From NCBI RefSeq assembly GCF_900459405.1, contig NZ_UHFN01000002.1, forward strand, positions 1 to 64,000: 64,000 bases of DNA, read 5' to 3'. The notes under the pieces were generated by a model. It worked only from the letters and a program-made list of their open reading frames with translations, was not told where the DNA came from and searched no databases. Source of the DNA: Streptococcus hyointestinalis. Its GTDB lineage: Bacteria > Bacillota > Bacilli > Lactobacillales > Streptococcaceae. How positions within the stretch are numbered: position 1 is the first letter of the stretch; each line of letters begins with the position of its first letter. The translations under genes and the position numbers were made by a program. Below are positions 25,342 to 33,064 of this stretch, one piece after another.

Positions 25342-27219
25342 TTATTTAATAGTTGGTTCTTTGTCGTTAGGGTAAGCATAGACAAAACCTTGTTCTTTTT
25401 GCGTATCTGGACTGACAACACGGAAGTTCCATGTGTTAGGTTTGTGGAAGTAATAAATTCCTGATAAAGGAGTGTTCTGTTCAACAACAAGAATAGAACC
25501 ATCCTCAAAGACATGAGAAACAATGCCTGTGTGATTATTAGCTTGGTTAGTAGAGAAGATTGCACCACGTTTTGGAGTATTCTTAACGTTATTGTGGAAA
25601 CGCTCAACTGCCCATGCTGCTGCTTGTTGGAAACCAGCCCCCTGAACAATTCCAGAGAAGCCCCAGATTTGATTTCCAAGTGACTCAGTTAAGTCAACAC
25701 ATTGACCAGAATGCTCAACCCATCCTTGATTACCAGCGTAGGTTAAACCATTTGCTGCTGGATCAATGATGTATTGCTTCAAACTATTTGGCAAATCTTC
25801 TGGTTTGTAACCCCAAGCTGTTGCATCACCAGGAACTGAACCAGTACCATCTGCTGCGTTACCACTACCAGAGTCATCGTCGTCATCATCACAGGCGTTC
25901 TCACTATCAGAGTAGTTGCTACCAGTCGCACGATAGATATAAACTGTACCGTGGTCACCAACGGCATGCTTGTAACTGTCGTAAATGTTAGTGGCAATCC
26001 CATCGTTTCCGTAGGAACTGTGAATGATTTCTTTTGAGGACATGAACATTCCGGTATGCCCATTAGCCCCACTTGAGGCCCCTCGTTCTCCCCATATGAA
26101 GATGTCTCCACGTTGGAGATCTTTCATCTCACCGTCAGAACTCCAACTACCTTCATAGACCTTCTGATAACCATTTGCTAATAACCAGTCGTGTTCTGTT
26201 TCGGTTGAGACTGCATAGTCGCCTGCTGCTTTATCTGCACCATTGCTTGTTAAAGCGTAATAGATAGAAGATGAACAGTCATAAGAGTCTGGGCCTGTGC
26301 GTGCCTGCATGGAATAATGGACTTTTCCTTTACGTTCCTCAAACCATGAAATAGCCCCATCAATGTTTACTTTGCTGGTTTCTGCGCTATCGTCATCATC
26401 GCTATCGGAGTTACTTCCTTTGGAACTTGATTTATTTGATTTATCTACTGGAGAAGTCCCATACTTCTCAATCGCCTTTTCATCAAGCCATTTATAATTC
26501 TGACCTAGAGAATTGTAGAGAGACGTTAACTTTGATAAATAGCTGGGGTCAGTTGCCCAACCACCATTTGCAATAGCTGTTAATGTTGAAATACCATCGG
26601 TGTTGTTAATCGCCCCTGTGTAAAGAGATTGGTTAGCCATGAACTCTGCTTTACCGACGATACCAGCATCAAAACTGCTAAACCATGTATAACCACCACC
26701 TGTGTTGTCACCTACTGTTGTTCCTGCACCATTACCGCTAACAGAACCATCACCATAAAGACCGATGGTTTTTTGATAGTCGGCTGTTGATGTCCACTTG
26801 ACACCACCCATATTGTGTGCACTTGCAAAAGACGGTACACTCATAGAAAAGGAGGTTTCTGCCATCGTTTGCGTAATTGACGCTGAAGGCAAGAAACCTC
26901 CAGCACCCCATGCTTCTATATAAGCGTCTTGATGTTCTTTGACAAAAGCTTCAACAGATGAGAATGCAGAGTTTGTTCCACCTGCTGATGTACTAACTGT
27001 AGAACCATCTTCGTTAACACTTTCATTATTAGGGTCACAGCTTGCTACTGCTCCACCACCGCTGGCTGTTGCTCCAGTGATGATTACAATAACAGTAACG
27101 ACAAGAACGAGAAGAACACCAAGAGCTGCCAAGAGCGCTCCAAGTTTACCAAAAATTAGTGTTTTTGTAACTTTTTGGGCTACTTTATTTTTAACTCTGT
27201 CACCAATTCTATTACTCAA
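25342..27219 (-). CDS. T4SS peptidoglycan hydrolase with three catalytic domains, 625 aa
   Basis: An N-terminal membrane helix (about residues 22-48) anchors the protein. A glucosaminidase-like domain follows (about 85-255; QTMAETSFS...HNMGGVKW). A phage amidase/NlpC-like domain comes next (about 285-435), with catalytic Cys in SYDCSSSIYYAL and His in GHTGMF. A CHAP domain ends the protein (about 475-620), with GQCVDLT and NNHTGIVSHV. It should open the wall for the conjugation channel, as VirB1-like proteins do. It is the last gene of the leftward operon. Three enzymatic domains are more than the usual one or two. Confidence 0.88.
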   Translation of the reverse strand: MSNRIGDRVKNKVAQKVTKTLIFGKLGALLAALGVLLVLVVTVIVIITGATASGGGAVASCDPNNESVNEDGSTVSTSAGGTNSAFSSVEAFVKEHQDAYIEAWGAGGFLPSASITQTMAETSFSMSVPSFASAHNMGGVKWTSTADYQKTIGLYGDGSVSGNGAGTTVGDNTGGGYTWFSSFDAGIVGKAEFMANQSLYTGAINNTDGISTLTAIANGGWATDPSYLSKLTSLYNSLGQNYKWLDEKAIEKYGTSPVDKSNKSSSKGSNSDSDDDDSAETSKVNIDGAISWFEERKGKVHYSMQARTGPDSYDCSSSIYYALTSNGADKAAGDYAVSTETEHDWLLANGYQKVYEGSWSSDGEMKDLQRGDIFIWGERGASSGANGHTGMFMSSKEIIHSSYGNDGIATNIYDSYKHAVGDHGTVYIYRATGSNYSDSENACDDDDDDSGSGNAADGTGSVPGDATAWGYKPEDLPNSLKQYIIDPAANGLTYAGNQGWVEHSGQCVDLTESLGNQIWGFSGIVQGAGFQQAAAWAVERFHNNVKNTPKRGAIFSTNQANNHTGIVSHVFEDGSILVVEQNTPLSGIYYFHKPNTWNFRVVSPDTQKEQGFVYAYPNDKEPTIK

Positions 27220-27231
27220 ATAGCCACCTCC

Positions 27232-27693
27232 TTAGAGCCTTGTTAGAAGGAAGATGATGAAAGATATAATAGCCAAGACAGTAAAAGATATGATTAGCTT
27301 TTGCATGAATTCACTATCACGCTTCGCTTGTTGTTTTTGTATCCAGCGAGCATTACTGTCCTCATAGTAGGATTTCTGGTACTCTACTTGGTCGTTGTAA
27401 TAATCTTTTATGTCATTAACCTTATTTTGATAAGCATTCCTTGCTCTAGCTATCATACCGGGACGCTGCGGATATTCGTTTTGATTTTCTTGAATACGAT
27501 TGTCTCTAGGATCATCATAGTATGCACTGTACTCATCAGGATCATCAGAATAGCTATATGCACTTTCGGTATAGTCAGTTTCCGATATTGTATCGACAAC
27601 ATCTTGGTAATAGTCATCATCCACTAGATAAGGGTTGCGTTTATTAGCTGGCTCTTCCTCTTTAGAGGTTCTTTTAAAGCGGTATTTAACCAT
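27232..27693 (-). CDS. tail-anchored T4SS-associated protein, 153 aa
   Basis: A long polar region rich in Asp, Tyr and Asn is followed by a C-terminal membrane helix (LIISFTVLAIISFIIFLLTRL). It sits 12 bp from the hydrolase gene and 4 bp from the upstream gene. It probably belongs to the transfer apparatus; no family recognised. Confidence 0.6.
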   Translation of the reverse strand: MVKYRFKRTSKEEEPANKRNPYLVDDDYYQDVVDTISETDYTESAYSYSDDPDEYSAYYDDPRDNRIQENQNEYPQRPGMIARARNAYQNKVNDIKDYYNDQVEYQKSYYEDSNARWIQKQQAKRDSEFMQKLIISFTVLAIISFIIFLLTRL

Positions 27694-27696
27694 ATC

Positions 27697-28380
27697 CTAA
27701 ATAACTTTCCTTCCTAATCGTGATAGACGCAGTGGTTTTGTCAGCAAGTAATCGGTAACAGTAGTCTTACCGATAACTCCCTTAATAGCAAATTGCCGAA
27801 CAATACGTTTGTCTCTAAAGCCATTTTTAAAGTCTCTGTGACCGATAATCTTCTCATCTAATAGTGTAAAATCCTTTGGGTCAATAAACTGTAAAAGACG
27901 ATAAGCCTTTTGAAACTCTTTATAGGATGTCCTATTTTCATAGCGCTCTTTGTATAGTGGTGAGTAACTTTCAGAAAAAAGAGAGACCATTTTCACAACT
28001 TCTTCTCTGTGACTACGTTCCAAATAGTTCACAAAGTATGCCATCCCTAGAAATAGACTTCCTCCCACACCTTCTTGAGTTAAAAAGGTTGAGGGGATAA
28101 ATACCATCGCCAAAATCAAAGGGATACGGTCTTTGTGTCCTTTGACTGCTTGAAAGACACAAGCTAGTACCCCAAAGATGAGATAAGGAATAAAAGCTAA
28201 AATCATATAAACCTTACCATACATGGCGTTAAGATAGACATAGTTTAAACCAATAGAGAGAATACCTACTAGACTAAGAAAGAGAGTCAGAAAAAGACTT
28301 ATCAATCTAAAGTATTTCAGATTTTTAACGCTGTAGAAAAAGGTTGTCAGCGTGTAGGACAAATTTAGTAATAAAGTCAT
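27697..28380 (-). CDS. polytopic T4SS-associated membrane protein, 227 aa
   Basis: Four hydrophobic helices lie in the first 125 residues, then a basic soluble C-terminal domain. It lies directly after the VirB4-like gene in the transfer operon. Unrecognised, but operon position suggests an inner-channel role. Confidence 0.6.
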   Translation of the reverse strand: MTLLLNLSYTLTTFFYSVKNLKYFRLISLFLTLFLSLVGILSIGLNYVYLNAMYGKVYMILAFIPYLIFGVLACVFQAVKGHKDRIPLILAMVFIPSTFLTQEGVGGSLFLGMAYFVNYLERSHREEVVKMVSLFSESYSPLYKERYENRTSYKEFQKAYRLLQFIDPKDFTLLDEKIIGHRDFKNGFRDKRIVRQFAIKGVIGKTTVTDYLLTKPLRLSRLGRKVI

Positions 28381-28395
28381 GCTGCCGCTCCTCTT

Positions 28396-30372
28396 CTAAC
28401 GTAACATTTGATAACGTTCTTCCTCTGAATAACGCATACCCCAACCATCGACGTCGTTGTAATCAGACAACTGTTGATTAAAGAGTAAGTTTTTAACTCC
28501 TGCAATATTCAAGAAGAATTGCCCTTGTCGAAGATACTTCAATCCATTTAACTCAGATGGTGTAAATTCACCATCAAAAGAGTTAGCCAATAAGCCAACG
28601 GTATTATCTTGTACACGTGCAAACAAGCGATAACGTAGACTACCAAAGACTTGACGTGTAGCGATAGTATAGTCGTCAGCTGACTGCATGCTGTTGGTAA
28701 GCAAGATACCGTCAAGGTTAGAAACCTCTAAGATAATGGCTGCATAGTTCTTTGTGATGTTTTGAATAGTATTGGCTAGGAACTCCAGTGATTTAGGGTT
28801 GTGAGGGTTAAAGATTTTTTCAGCCCCTGTAATAGTAATGACGGTGTGCTTCATCTGATCCTTAGAGAGATTTGTTCCCTCTTTAAAAATACGAGTGTTG
28901 CGCTTACCGTTATTAACTGCATAAGAGAAAATGAGACTTAGCACTTGATATAATTGAATATTAAGGAGTACTTCATCTTGAATTCCAGATAGGTCAAAAG
29001 TTGTAATCGTCTCACGTGAAAAGTCCTCAAAATTGGAGTGCGTATCTAAGAACCGATAATCGTCAAGGATAGACTGAAAGGCGTCTTTTAAACGTCCGTA
29101 GCTGTCTGCCTTATCTCTCTTATTAGCAACATCGTTTTCATCTTGAAGTGAGATGAGTTTTTCAACGAGTTGACCTAAAACAGGATAATCCTCCGGAACT
29201 ACATCAGTAACGTGTAGCTCCTCCTGAGGAAGGTTTTCAGCATTAACATGCCAAAGTCCTAAATCTTCATATAATTCAGATACTGCACTGTTTAGATTAT
29301 TTAGGTCAGAATTGCTAAGTGATGGGTCTTTAATTTGAGCAAAGGCTTGTAACTTCTTACGCTGCGCTCGGAAAGACTCGATTTGATCGTCATCTTCTCC
29401 ATTATCCAACGTTTGAGTTGCAATGACCTGCATGATATTGAGCTGATTTTGTCCATTGTTTTCACTACCGTACATTGGAACACGAATACCACCTTGAGTT
29501 GCTGTAAGATCAGCTAAAACTCCGCTTAGGTCAATATTATAAAGTTGATGTCCTTTGGCAAAAAGAGCGTCTAACTGTTTGCCTAAAAACTTCTCTTTAT
29601 CCGTACGGTCTTGACCTGCAATTAAGAGACTAGGTGTTCCTCGCATATCATCTTCTTGCAAGAGGTCAAAGATTACAGCTCCTCCTGTTCGAGTTTGACC
29701 AACATAAACACCGTGGTCATCCATAAGCGTTGTATGGTTAAATGGATAACCAGCACCGAGGTCAATAACCGAAACAGCTTGCCCTCGTCGTCTTGTAGGT
29801 AGCGCCATTTTACGACTGGCTGGAACAAAGGCAGAGTTAAACTCAACGTCCTGCATACCGTCATTTGATGACAGGTGAAATTGTGATAAACGTGATTTGA
29901 GGTTCCGTGCGTTTTCTCTTAGTTCTTTTTCAGAGTCACCGCTAATAAAGAATGTGACTGAAATCAACTTAGATGGGATGTTGTTACCCATTTGAGCACG
30001 AAACTTGATAAGCGATTGGATACGCCCTTGGTCATCAATATCTTCTGTTGCTTTACGGTTTTCAGTCGTCAGCATGTTTGAAATGGCATTAGCTGTACGC
30101 TCACTTAATTCCTCGTTTGAAGCATGCTCGATAGCAATAAAGGTATTAACACCGTTAACAAGGGCTAATTCTTGTAGCCAGTTGTCTGGTAGACCAGATT
30201 CTGGAAACTTATCATGAGGGATATGCAGCACTTGATGATAGCCATCCCCCTGCTTCCAATAAGCATCGTTTTCTTTAAAATTGACGTTTCCTTGCGGTTG
30301 GATACGACTAATAAAGTTTAAGTCATAACCATGCCGTAAATAGGTATTGACTTTTCGCTTTGATAAAAACAT
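28396..30372 (-). CDS. VirB4-like protein with degenerate ATPase motifs, 658 aa
   Basis: Overall layout follows VirB4/TrsE: an N-terminal soluble part, then GVYVGQTRTGGAVIFDL, then the P-loop position SLLIAGQDRTDKE (about 248-260), then YNIDLSG. A canonical Walker A would read GxxGSGKS here; this one lacks the Lys-Ser/Thr pair. The Walker B position (VITITGAEKIF) lacks the Asp-Glu pair. The protein may be a structural VirB4 without ATPase activity. It is followed by two membrane proteins and the wall hydrolase. Confidence 0.7.
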   Translation of the reverse strand: MFLSKRKVNTYLRHGYDLNFISRIQPQGNVNFKENDAYWKQGDGYHQVLHIPHDKFPESGLPDNWLQELALVNGVNTFIAIEHASNEELSERTANAISNMLTTENRKATEDIDDQGRIQSLIKFRAQMGNNIPSKLISVTFFISGDSEKELRENARNLKSRLSQFHLSSNDGMQDVEFNSAFVPASRKMALPTRRRGQAVSVIDLGAGYPFNHTTLMDDHGVYVGQTRTGGAVIFDLLQEDDMRGTPSLLIAGQDRTDKEKFLGKQLDALFAKGHQLYNIDLSGVLADLTATQGGIRVPMYGSENNGQNQLNIMQVIATQTLDNGEDDDQIESFRAQRKKLQAFAQIKDPSLSNSDLNNLNSAVSELYEDLGLWHVNAENLPQEELHVTDVVPEDYPVLGQLVEKLISLQDENDVANKRDKADSYGRLKDAFQSILDDYRFLDTHSNFEDFSRETITTFDLSGIQDEVLLNIQLYQVLSLIFSYAVNNGKRNTRIFKEGTNLSKDQMKHTVITITGAEKIFNPHNPKSLEFLANTIQNITKNYAAIILEVSNLDGILLTNSMQSADDYTIATRQVFGSLRYRLFARVQDNTVGLLANSFDGEFTPSELNGLKYLRQGQFFLNIAGVKNLLFNQQLSDYNDVDGWGMRYSEEERYQMLR

Positions 30373-30394
30373 AATTTCCTTTTCTCCTTATACC

Positions 30395-31141
30395 TTACAC
30401 ACTTTCGTTGTAGTTGTAATACTGCTTCAAGATTTGGTCTTTCTTACTTACACTTACAACATGTGGTCTAAAGCCGTATGACACGGAACTAGCAAGTCGT
30501 GTATAGCTTTCTAACTCTTCTAATGTGTCACCGAAAATCCAAATAAAGAACTCTGTGTTGTACTGTACGGCTGCAACTACTTCTAACTGGAGAATATGTG
30601 TTGCTAGAATATCTGCTCGTTGATTAAGCTGCCAGCGTTCTTTGTCTGTTAAGTCTGGATCTAATAAGTCATAGCGTACCTGCTCTTGGATACGGACTAA
30701 CTCTTCAATCTGTATCCGTGTGTTTGTTGGCAAGGTCGTAGACTGAATTTGAGTATCAAAAGGTGTTCCAGATAGCCATTGTGTAAAGGATAAAATAGCG
30801 CCATCTCGTTCATTATCAGATAACGCTGCTATATCTTTTCCGTACACTTCCATTATTTGAAGATAGCCAGAATAGCCATTTGCTAGAGCAATAGGATTGT
30901 TTTGAACACCATATAGAATAGCTTTGGGAGCCACTATCTTGACAATATCCAAAAACTCTTTGTTTTCCCAATCAGCGTCATATTTATATTTGAAATCTGC
31001 TGTATTTTGGATAAGTGTTAGATTTGCTTGCTTAGGGGCTTCTTGTGTTTGTGTTCTCTTCGCTTGCTTCTCCTTTTTCGCTGCTTTTTTATTAGCTTTC
31101 AGTGGGGCTACACTGTTTGTTTTCTTTTTTCTTAAAGCCAA
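30395..31141 (-). CDS. T4SS protein upstream of VirB4-like gene, 248 aa
   Basis: A basic Lys-rich N-tail (about 45 residues) is followed by a domain with NGYSGYLQIMEVYGKDIAALSDNERD...FTQWL. This resembles the N-terminal region that VirB4 proteins use at the membrane. It may be a VirB4 N-lobe carried as a separate protein, or a different conjugation protein. It is the first gene behind the class II promoter at 31.2 kb. Confidence 0.55.
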   Translation of the reverse strand: MALRKKKTNSVAPLKANKKAAKKEKQAKRTQTQEAPKQANLTLIQNTADFKYKYDADWENKEFLDIVKIVAPKAILYGVQNNPIALANGYSGYLQIMEVYGKDIAALSDNERDGAILSFTQWLSGTPFDTQIQSTTLPTNTRIQIEELVRIQEQVRYDLLDPDLTDKERWQLNQRADILATHILQLEVVAAVQYNTEFFIWIFGDTLEELESYTRLASSVSYGFRPHVVSVSKKDQILKQYYNYNESV

Positions 31142-31176
31142 TGTAATCTCCTCGTTTCCTTAGATTAGTTATTTCC

Positions 31177-31222
31177 ATTATATCTGAAATACGTGGTTTG
31201 ACTAGATGACCATAGGGTATCC
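31177..31222 (-). promoter_or_regulatory. class II promoter (CCTATGG box), T4SS operon 2
   Basis: Minus strand: ACCCTATGGTCATCTAGTCA, then 16 bp, then TATAAT (31182-31177). The 38.5 kb promoter has almost the same sequence, and 41.1 and 56.5 kb have looser matches. Confidence 0.65.
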
Positions 31223-31459
31223 AGAAGCCATTAGTTTAAAAGTGTTTGGTAGCTCTGGTTAGTAATGATGTTTTCTCTCAAGTAATCAGTTCACTGGCGT
31301 TTTTCTATCTTCCCCACCTTTTTCTATTTACCTTAGTTAGGGTTAAATGTAGAAAAACACCTCACTGGAAATAGTAAGGTGTTTTCTAATTGGGAGTATG
31401 ATATAATAGACTCTGTAGAAAAGTTAAGACGGTGGCTCTTGTTTTCTGAAAGTGAGGTG

Positions 31460-31507
31460 ATGCCTATGTGCATTTCATCAAAATCTGACGGAAAGGAGGA
31501 GACATAA
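31460..31507 (+). CDS. leader ORF abutting the type I toxin, 15 aa
   Basis: MPMCISSKSDGKEET, with an AGTGAGGTG ribosome site; its TAA touches the toxin TTG. It corresponds to the leader ORF at 12.39 kb. The toxin's GAAAGGAGGAG ribosome site lies inside it. Confidence 0.5.
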   Translation: MPMCISSKSDGKEET

Positions 31508-31609
31508 TTGTCAACGTTTGAGGTATTGACGCTTTTGTTTGTGGCAGGCAATTTTGTGCTTTCACTCGTTAAGCTCTTACTTGAACTTATCAAATTGACA
31601 AAAAAATAA
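31508..31609 (+). CDS. holin-like type I toxin, 33 aa
   Basis: The peptide starts MSTFEVLTLLFVAGNFVLSL and ends in KLTKK. One membrane helix; same family as 12239-12346. Promoter TATAAT at 31402-31407 gives a leader of about 95 nt. The 3' end overlaps the antitoxin RNA on the minus strand. An intrinsic hairpin at 31352-31386 insulates the unit. Confidence 0.8.
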   Translation: MSTFEVLTLLFVAGNFVLSLVKLLLELIKLTKK

Positions 31610-31720
31610 CCGTCTTACTTTGACACGAGGACGATTATTTTTGATTAAAAATATGAAAACTCTGAGTCACCGTCTTAAACGGTTCTACATGGAGTTGAGT
31701 TCCAGCTCAACTCTTTTTCT
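31600..31720 (-). ncRNA. type I antitoxin RNA (locus D)
   Basis: Promoter on the minus strand with TATAAT at 31732-31727, divergent from the CRISPR D leader promoter. The RNA starts with AGAGTTGAGCTGGAACTCAA, carries GAACCGTTTAAGACGGTGA and ends at the shared bidirectional terminator overlapping the toxin 3' end. Confidence 0.65.
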
Positions 31721-31798
31721 ATCTTCATTATACCATTTTTAAACCAAAAGGCAACTCATTACCCACGTGAATTGCTAAATGGAGTTTGTTCTGCTATA

Positions 31799-31916
31799 CT
31801 ATAAACAAGGTCAATTCAGAGACCATCGCTTAGCGAGAACTTCAAGTGGCTCTGCCAGAATCTGCGGAAAGACGGCAAGGGTACTTGACCATGCACAGAT
31901 GGTATCAGCTAATGAG
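31799..31916 (+). ncRNA. structured CRISPR leader RNA, locus D
   Basis: Promoter TTGCTA, 17 bp, TATACT (31792-31797). Hairpin 1 GGTC/GACC, hairpin 2 TCGC/GCGA, hairpin 3 closed by TCAAGT/ACTTGA with an inner CTCTGCC/GGCAAGGG stem holding one bulged A. The 3' end ACCATGCACAGATGGT is complementary to parts of the repeat (GCATGGT and ACCAT). The leader runs straight into repeat 1 after TAATGAG. Confidence 0.75.
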
Positions 31917-32326
31917 GTTTGAGAACCATTCAAACTAGCATGGTACTGAAACAAAGTTGGGTGTAGATTTTCTCTACTTTTTGTTTGAGAACCATTCAAA
32001 CTAGCATGGTACTGAAACAATGGCGCATATCAAGGTTATCAGAGGTGAGTTTGAGAACCATTCAACTTAGCATGGTACTGAAACGATTATGCTGATGATA
32101 ACACCATTTCAAAAGTTTGAGAACCATTCAACTTAGCATGGTACTGAAACTATCGTAACTCTTGAAAAAAAGTATTTAGTGTTTGAGAACCATTCAACTT
32201 AGCATGGTACTGAAACGAAATAGGAAAGTAAACGAGACGATTATTGTGTTTGAGAACCATTCAACTTAGCATGGTACTGAAACATCAAATCGCTGAAAAA
32301 TTGACAACTTGGCGTTTGAGAACCAT
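31917..32326 (+). CRISPR. CRISPR array D, six repeats plus truncated terminal repeat
   Basis: 36-bp repeats start at 31917, 31983, 32049, 32115, 32181 and 32248; spacers are 30-31 bp. Each repeat begins GTTTGAGAACCAT and ends GCATGGTACTGAAAC, and the ends are near-inverted. Repeats 1-2 have AAACTAGC in the centre, repeats 3-6 AACTTAGC. A terminal repeat keeps only its first 13 bases (32314-32326). Most spacers read as open frames. No cas gene is present in the window. Confidence 0.92.
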
Positions 32327-32340
32327 ATAAGTATTAAAGC

Positions 32341-32366
32341 AACAACCATGAGGGTTGTTTTTTTTA
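32341..32366 (+). terminator. trailer terminator of CRISPR array D
   Basis: AACAACC..GGGTTGTT and nine T, immediately after the truncated terminal repeat. Confidence 0.8.
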
Positions 32367-32410
32367 TACCTATACTCACACACATTTTGTTAGCAAAAAA
32401 TTGCTGTAGA

Positions 32411-32451
32411 CTGCCAGTTGGTTTGGTGGTCTAGGGTTTCAATGATATAAT
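32411..32451 (+). promoter_or_regulatory. class I promoter with CTGCCAG box
   Basis: CTGCCAGTTGGTTTGGTG, then 17 bp, then TATAAT (32446-32451). It drives the membrane protein at 32499 and lies 45 bp beyond the array D terminator. Confidence 0.7.
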
Positions 32452-32498
32452 AGGTATAAGAAATTACTTAGCATAGATTATAGAAAGAGGATTAGGTT

Positions 32499-32969
32499 AT
32501 GAACTTTTTGACAAATATCGCTCAATACTACTTTGAGCACCCTTTTCAATTACTAGGTATTTTACTTTGTATTCAGATTTTCGCCCTATTTTTCGTAAAT
32601 ACTATCCAGAAATGGGATAATAAAGGGACGGATCTTATCATTGGTGCACTAACAATCTTCGGTTTTGCAGGATATGGTAATTCTATCACTCCAAAAGGTG
32701 ACTATAAGCGTATCAATTCTCCTCACTATCTAACGCCATACTTTAGTATTGTAAAAAAACTTGGATTACTTCTTACTACATCGATACTGCTATTTTCCCT
32801 TTATGGCATTACTAATAAAGTATTTATTGTTGTTGATAGAGTAGGAAGTTCTATCGGCTCGGCTTTTGACTCTATTTTCCAAGCTGGTCTTGCCATTGGA
32901 CTTCTTATGCTACTAAGTCCTCTATTCATCCCACTATTGCTATTTAGTTTTTTTGACCGTAAGCATTAA
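32499..32969 (+). CDS. membrane protein, 156 aa
   Basis: Three hydrophobic helices (about 17-38, 83-102 and 128-152). It starts MNFLTNIAQYYFEHPFQLLGI after AAGAGGATTAGGTT. A second copy starts right after it (33005) but is truncated. It is expressed from a class I promoter. Function unknown. Confidence 0.6.
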   Translation: MNFLTNIAQYYFEHPFQLLGILLCIQIFALFFVNTIQKWDNKGTDLIIGALTIFGFAGYGNSITPKGDYKRINSPHYLTPYFSIVKKLGLLLTTSILLFSLYGITNKVFIVVDRVGSSIGSAFDSIFQAGLAIGLLMLLSPLFIPLLLFSFFDRKH

Positions 32970-33004
32970 AAAATAGTATTCTACAGAGTTTTTAATTTTT
33001 CTAT

Positions 33005-33064
33005 ATGAGCATTTTAACGAATATTAGCAATTATTATTTCGACCACCCATTTCATATGATTTAA
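33005..33064 (+). pseudogene. truncated paralogue of the 32499 gene
   Basis: MSILTNISNYYFDHPFHMI and stop. It matches the start of the preceding protein (TNIaqYYFeHPF). Homology ends where the left end of the tnpB element begins at about 33063, and the rest is not found after 34590. Confidence 0.65.

Noticed and set aside
25251..25679. 142-aa frame overlapping the wall hydrolase gene
   Set aside because: Shadow of the CHAP-domain coding region; Leu/Val-rich without start signals.
31811..32020. Open frame encoding repeated FQYHASLNGSQT across array D (also 43858-44112 and 46898-47134)
   Set aside because: It is a translation of the CRISPR repeats and leader on the antisense or spacer frames; no ribosome site.
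31917..32326. Firm assignment of the arrays to type II-A (Cas9)
   Set aside because: Repeat ends and leader GAG are suggestive, but no cas gene or separate tracrRNA is in the window and the leader anti-repeat points elsewhere; left unassigned.
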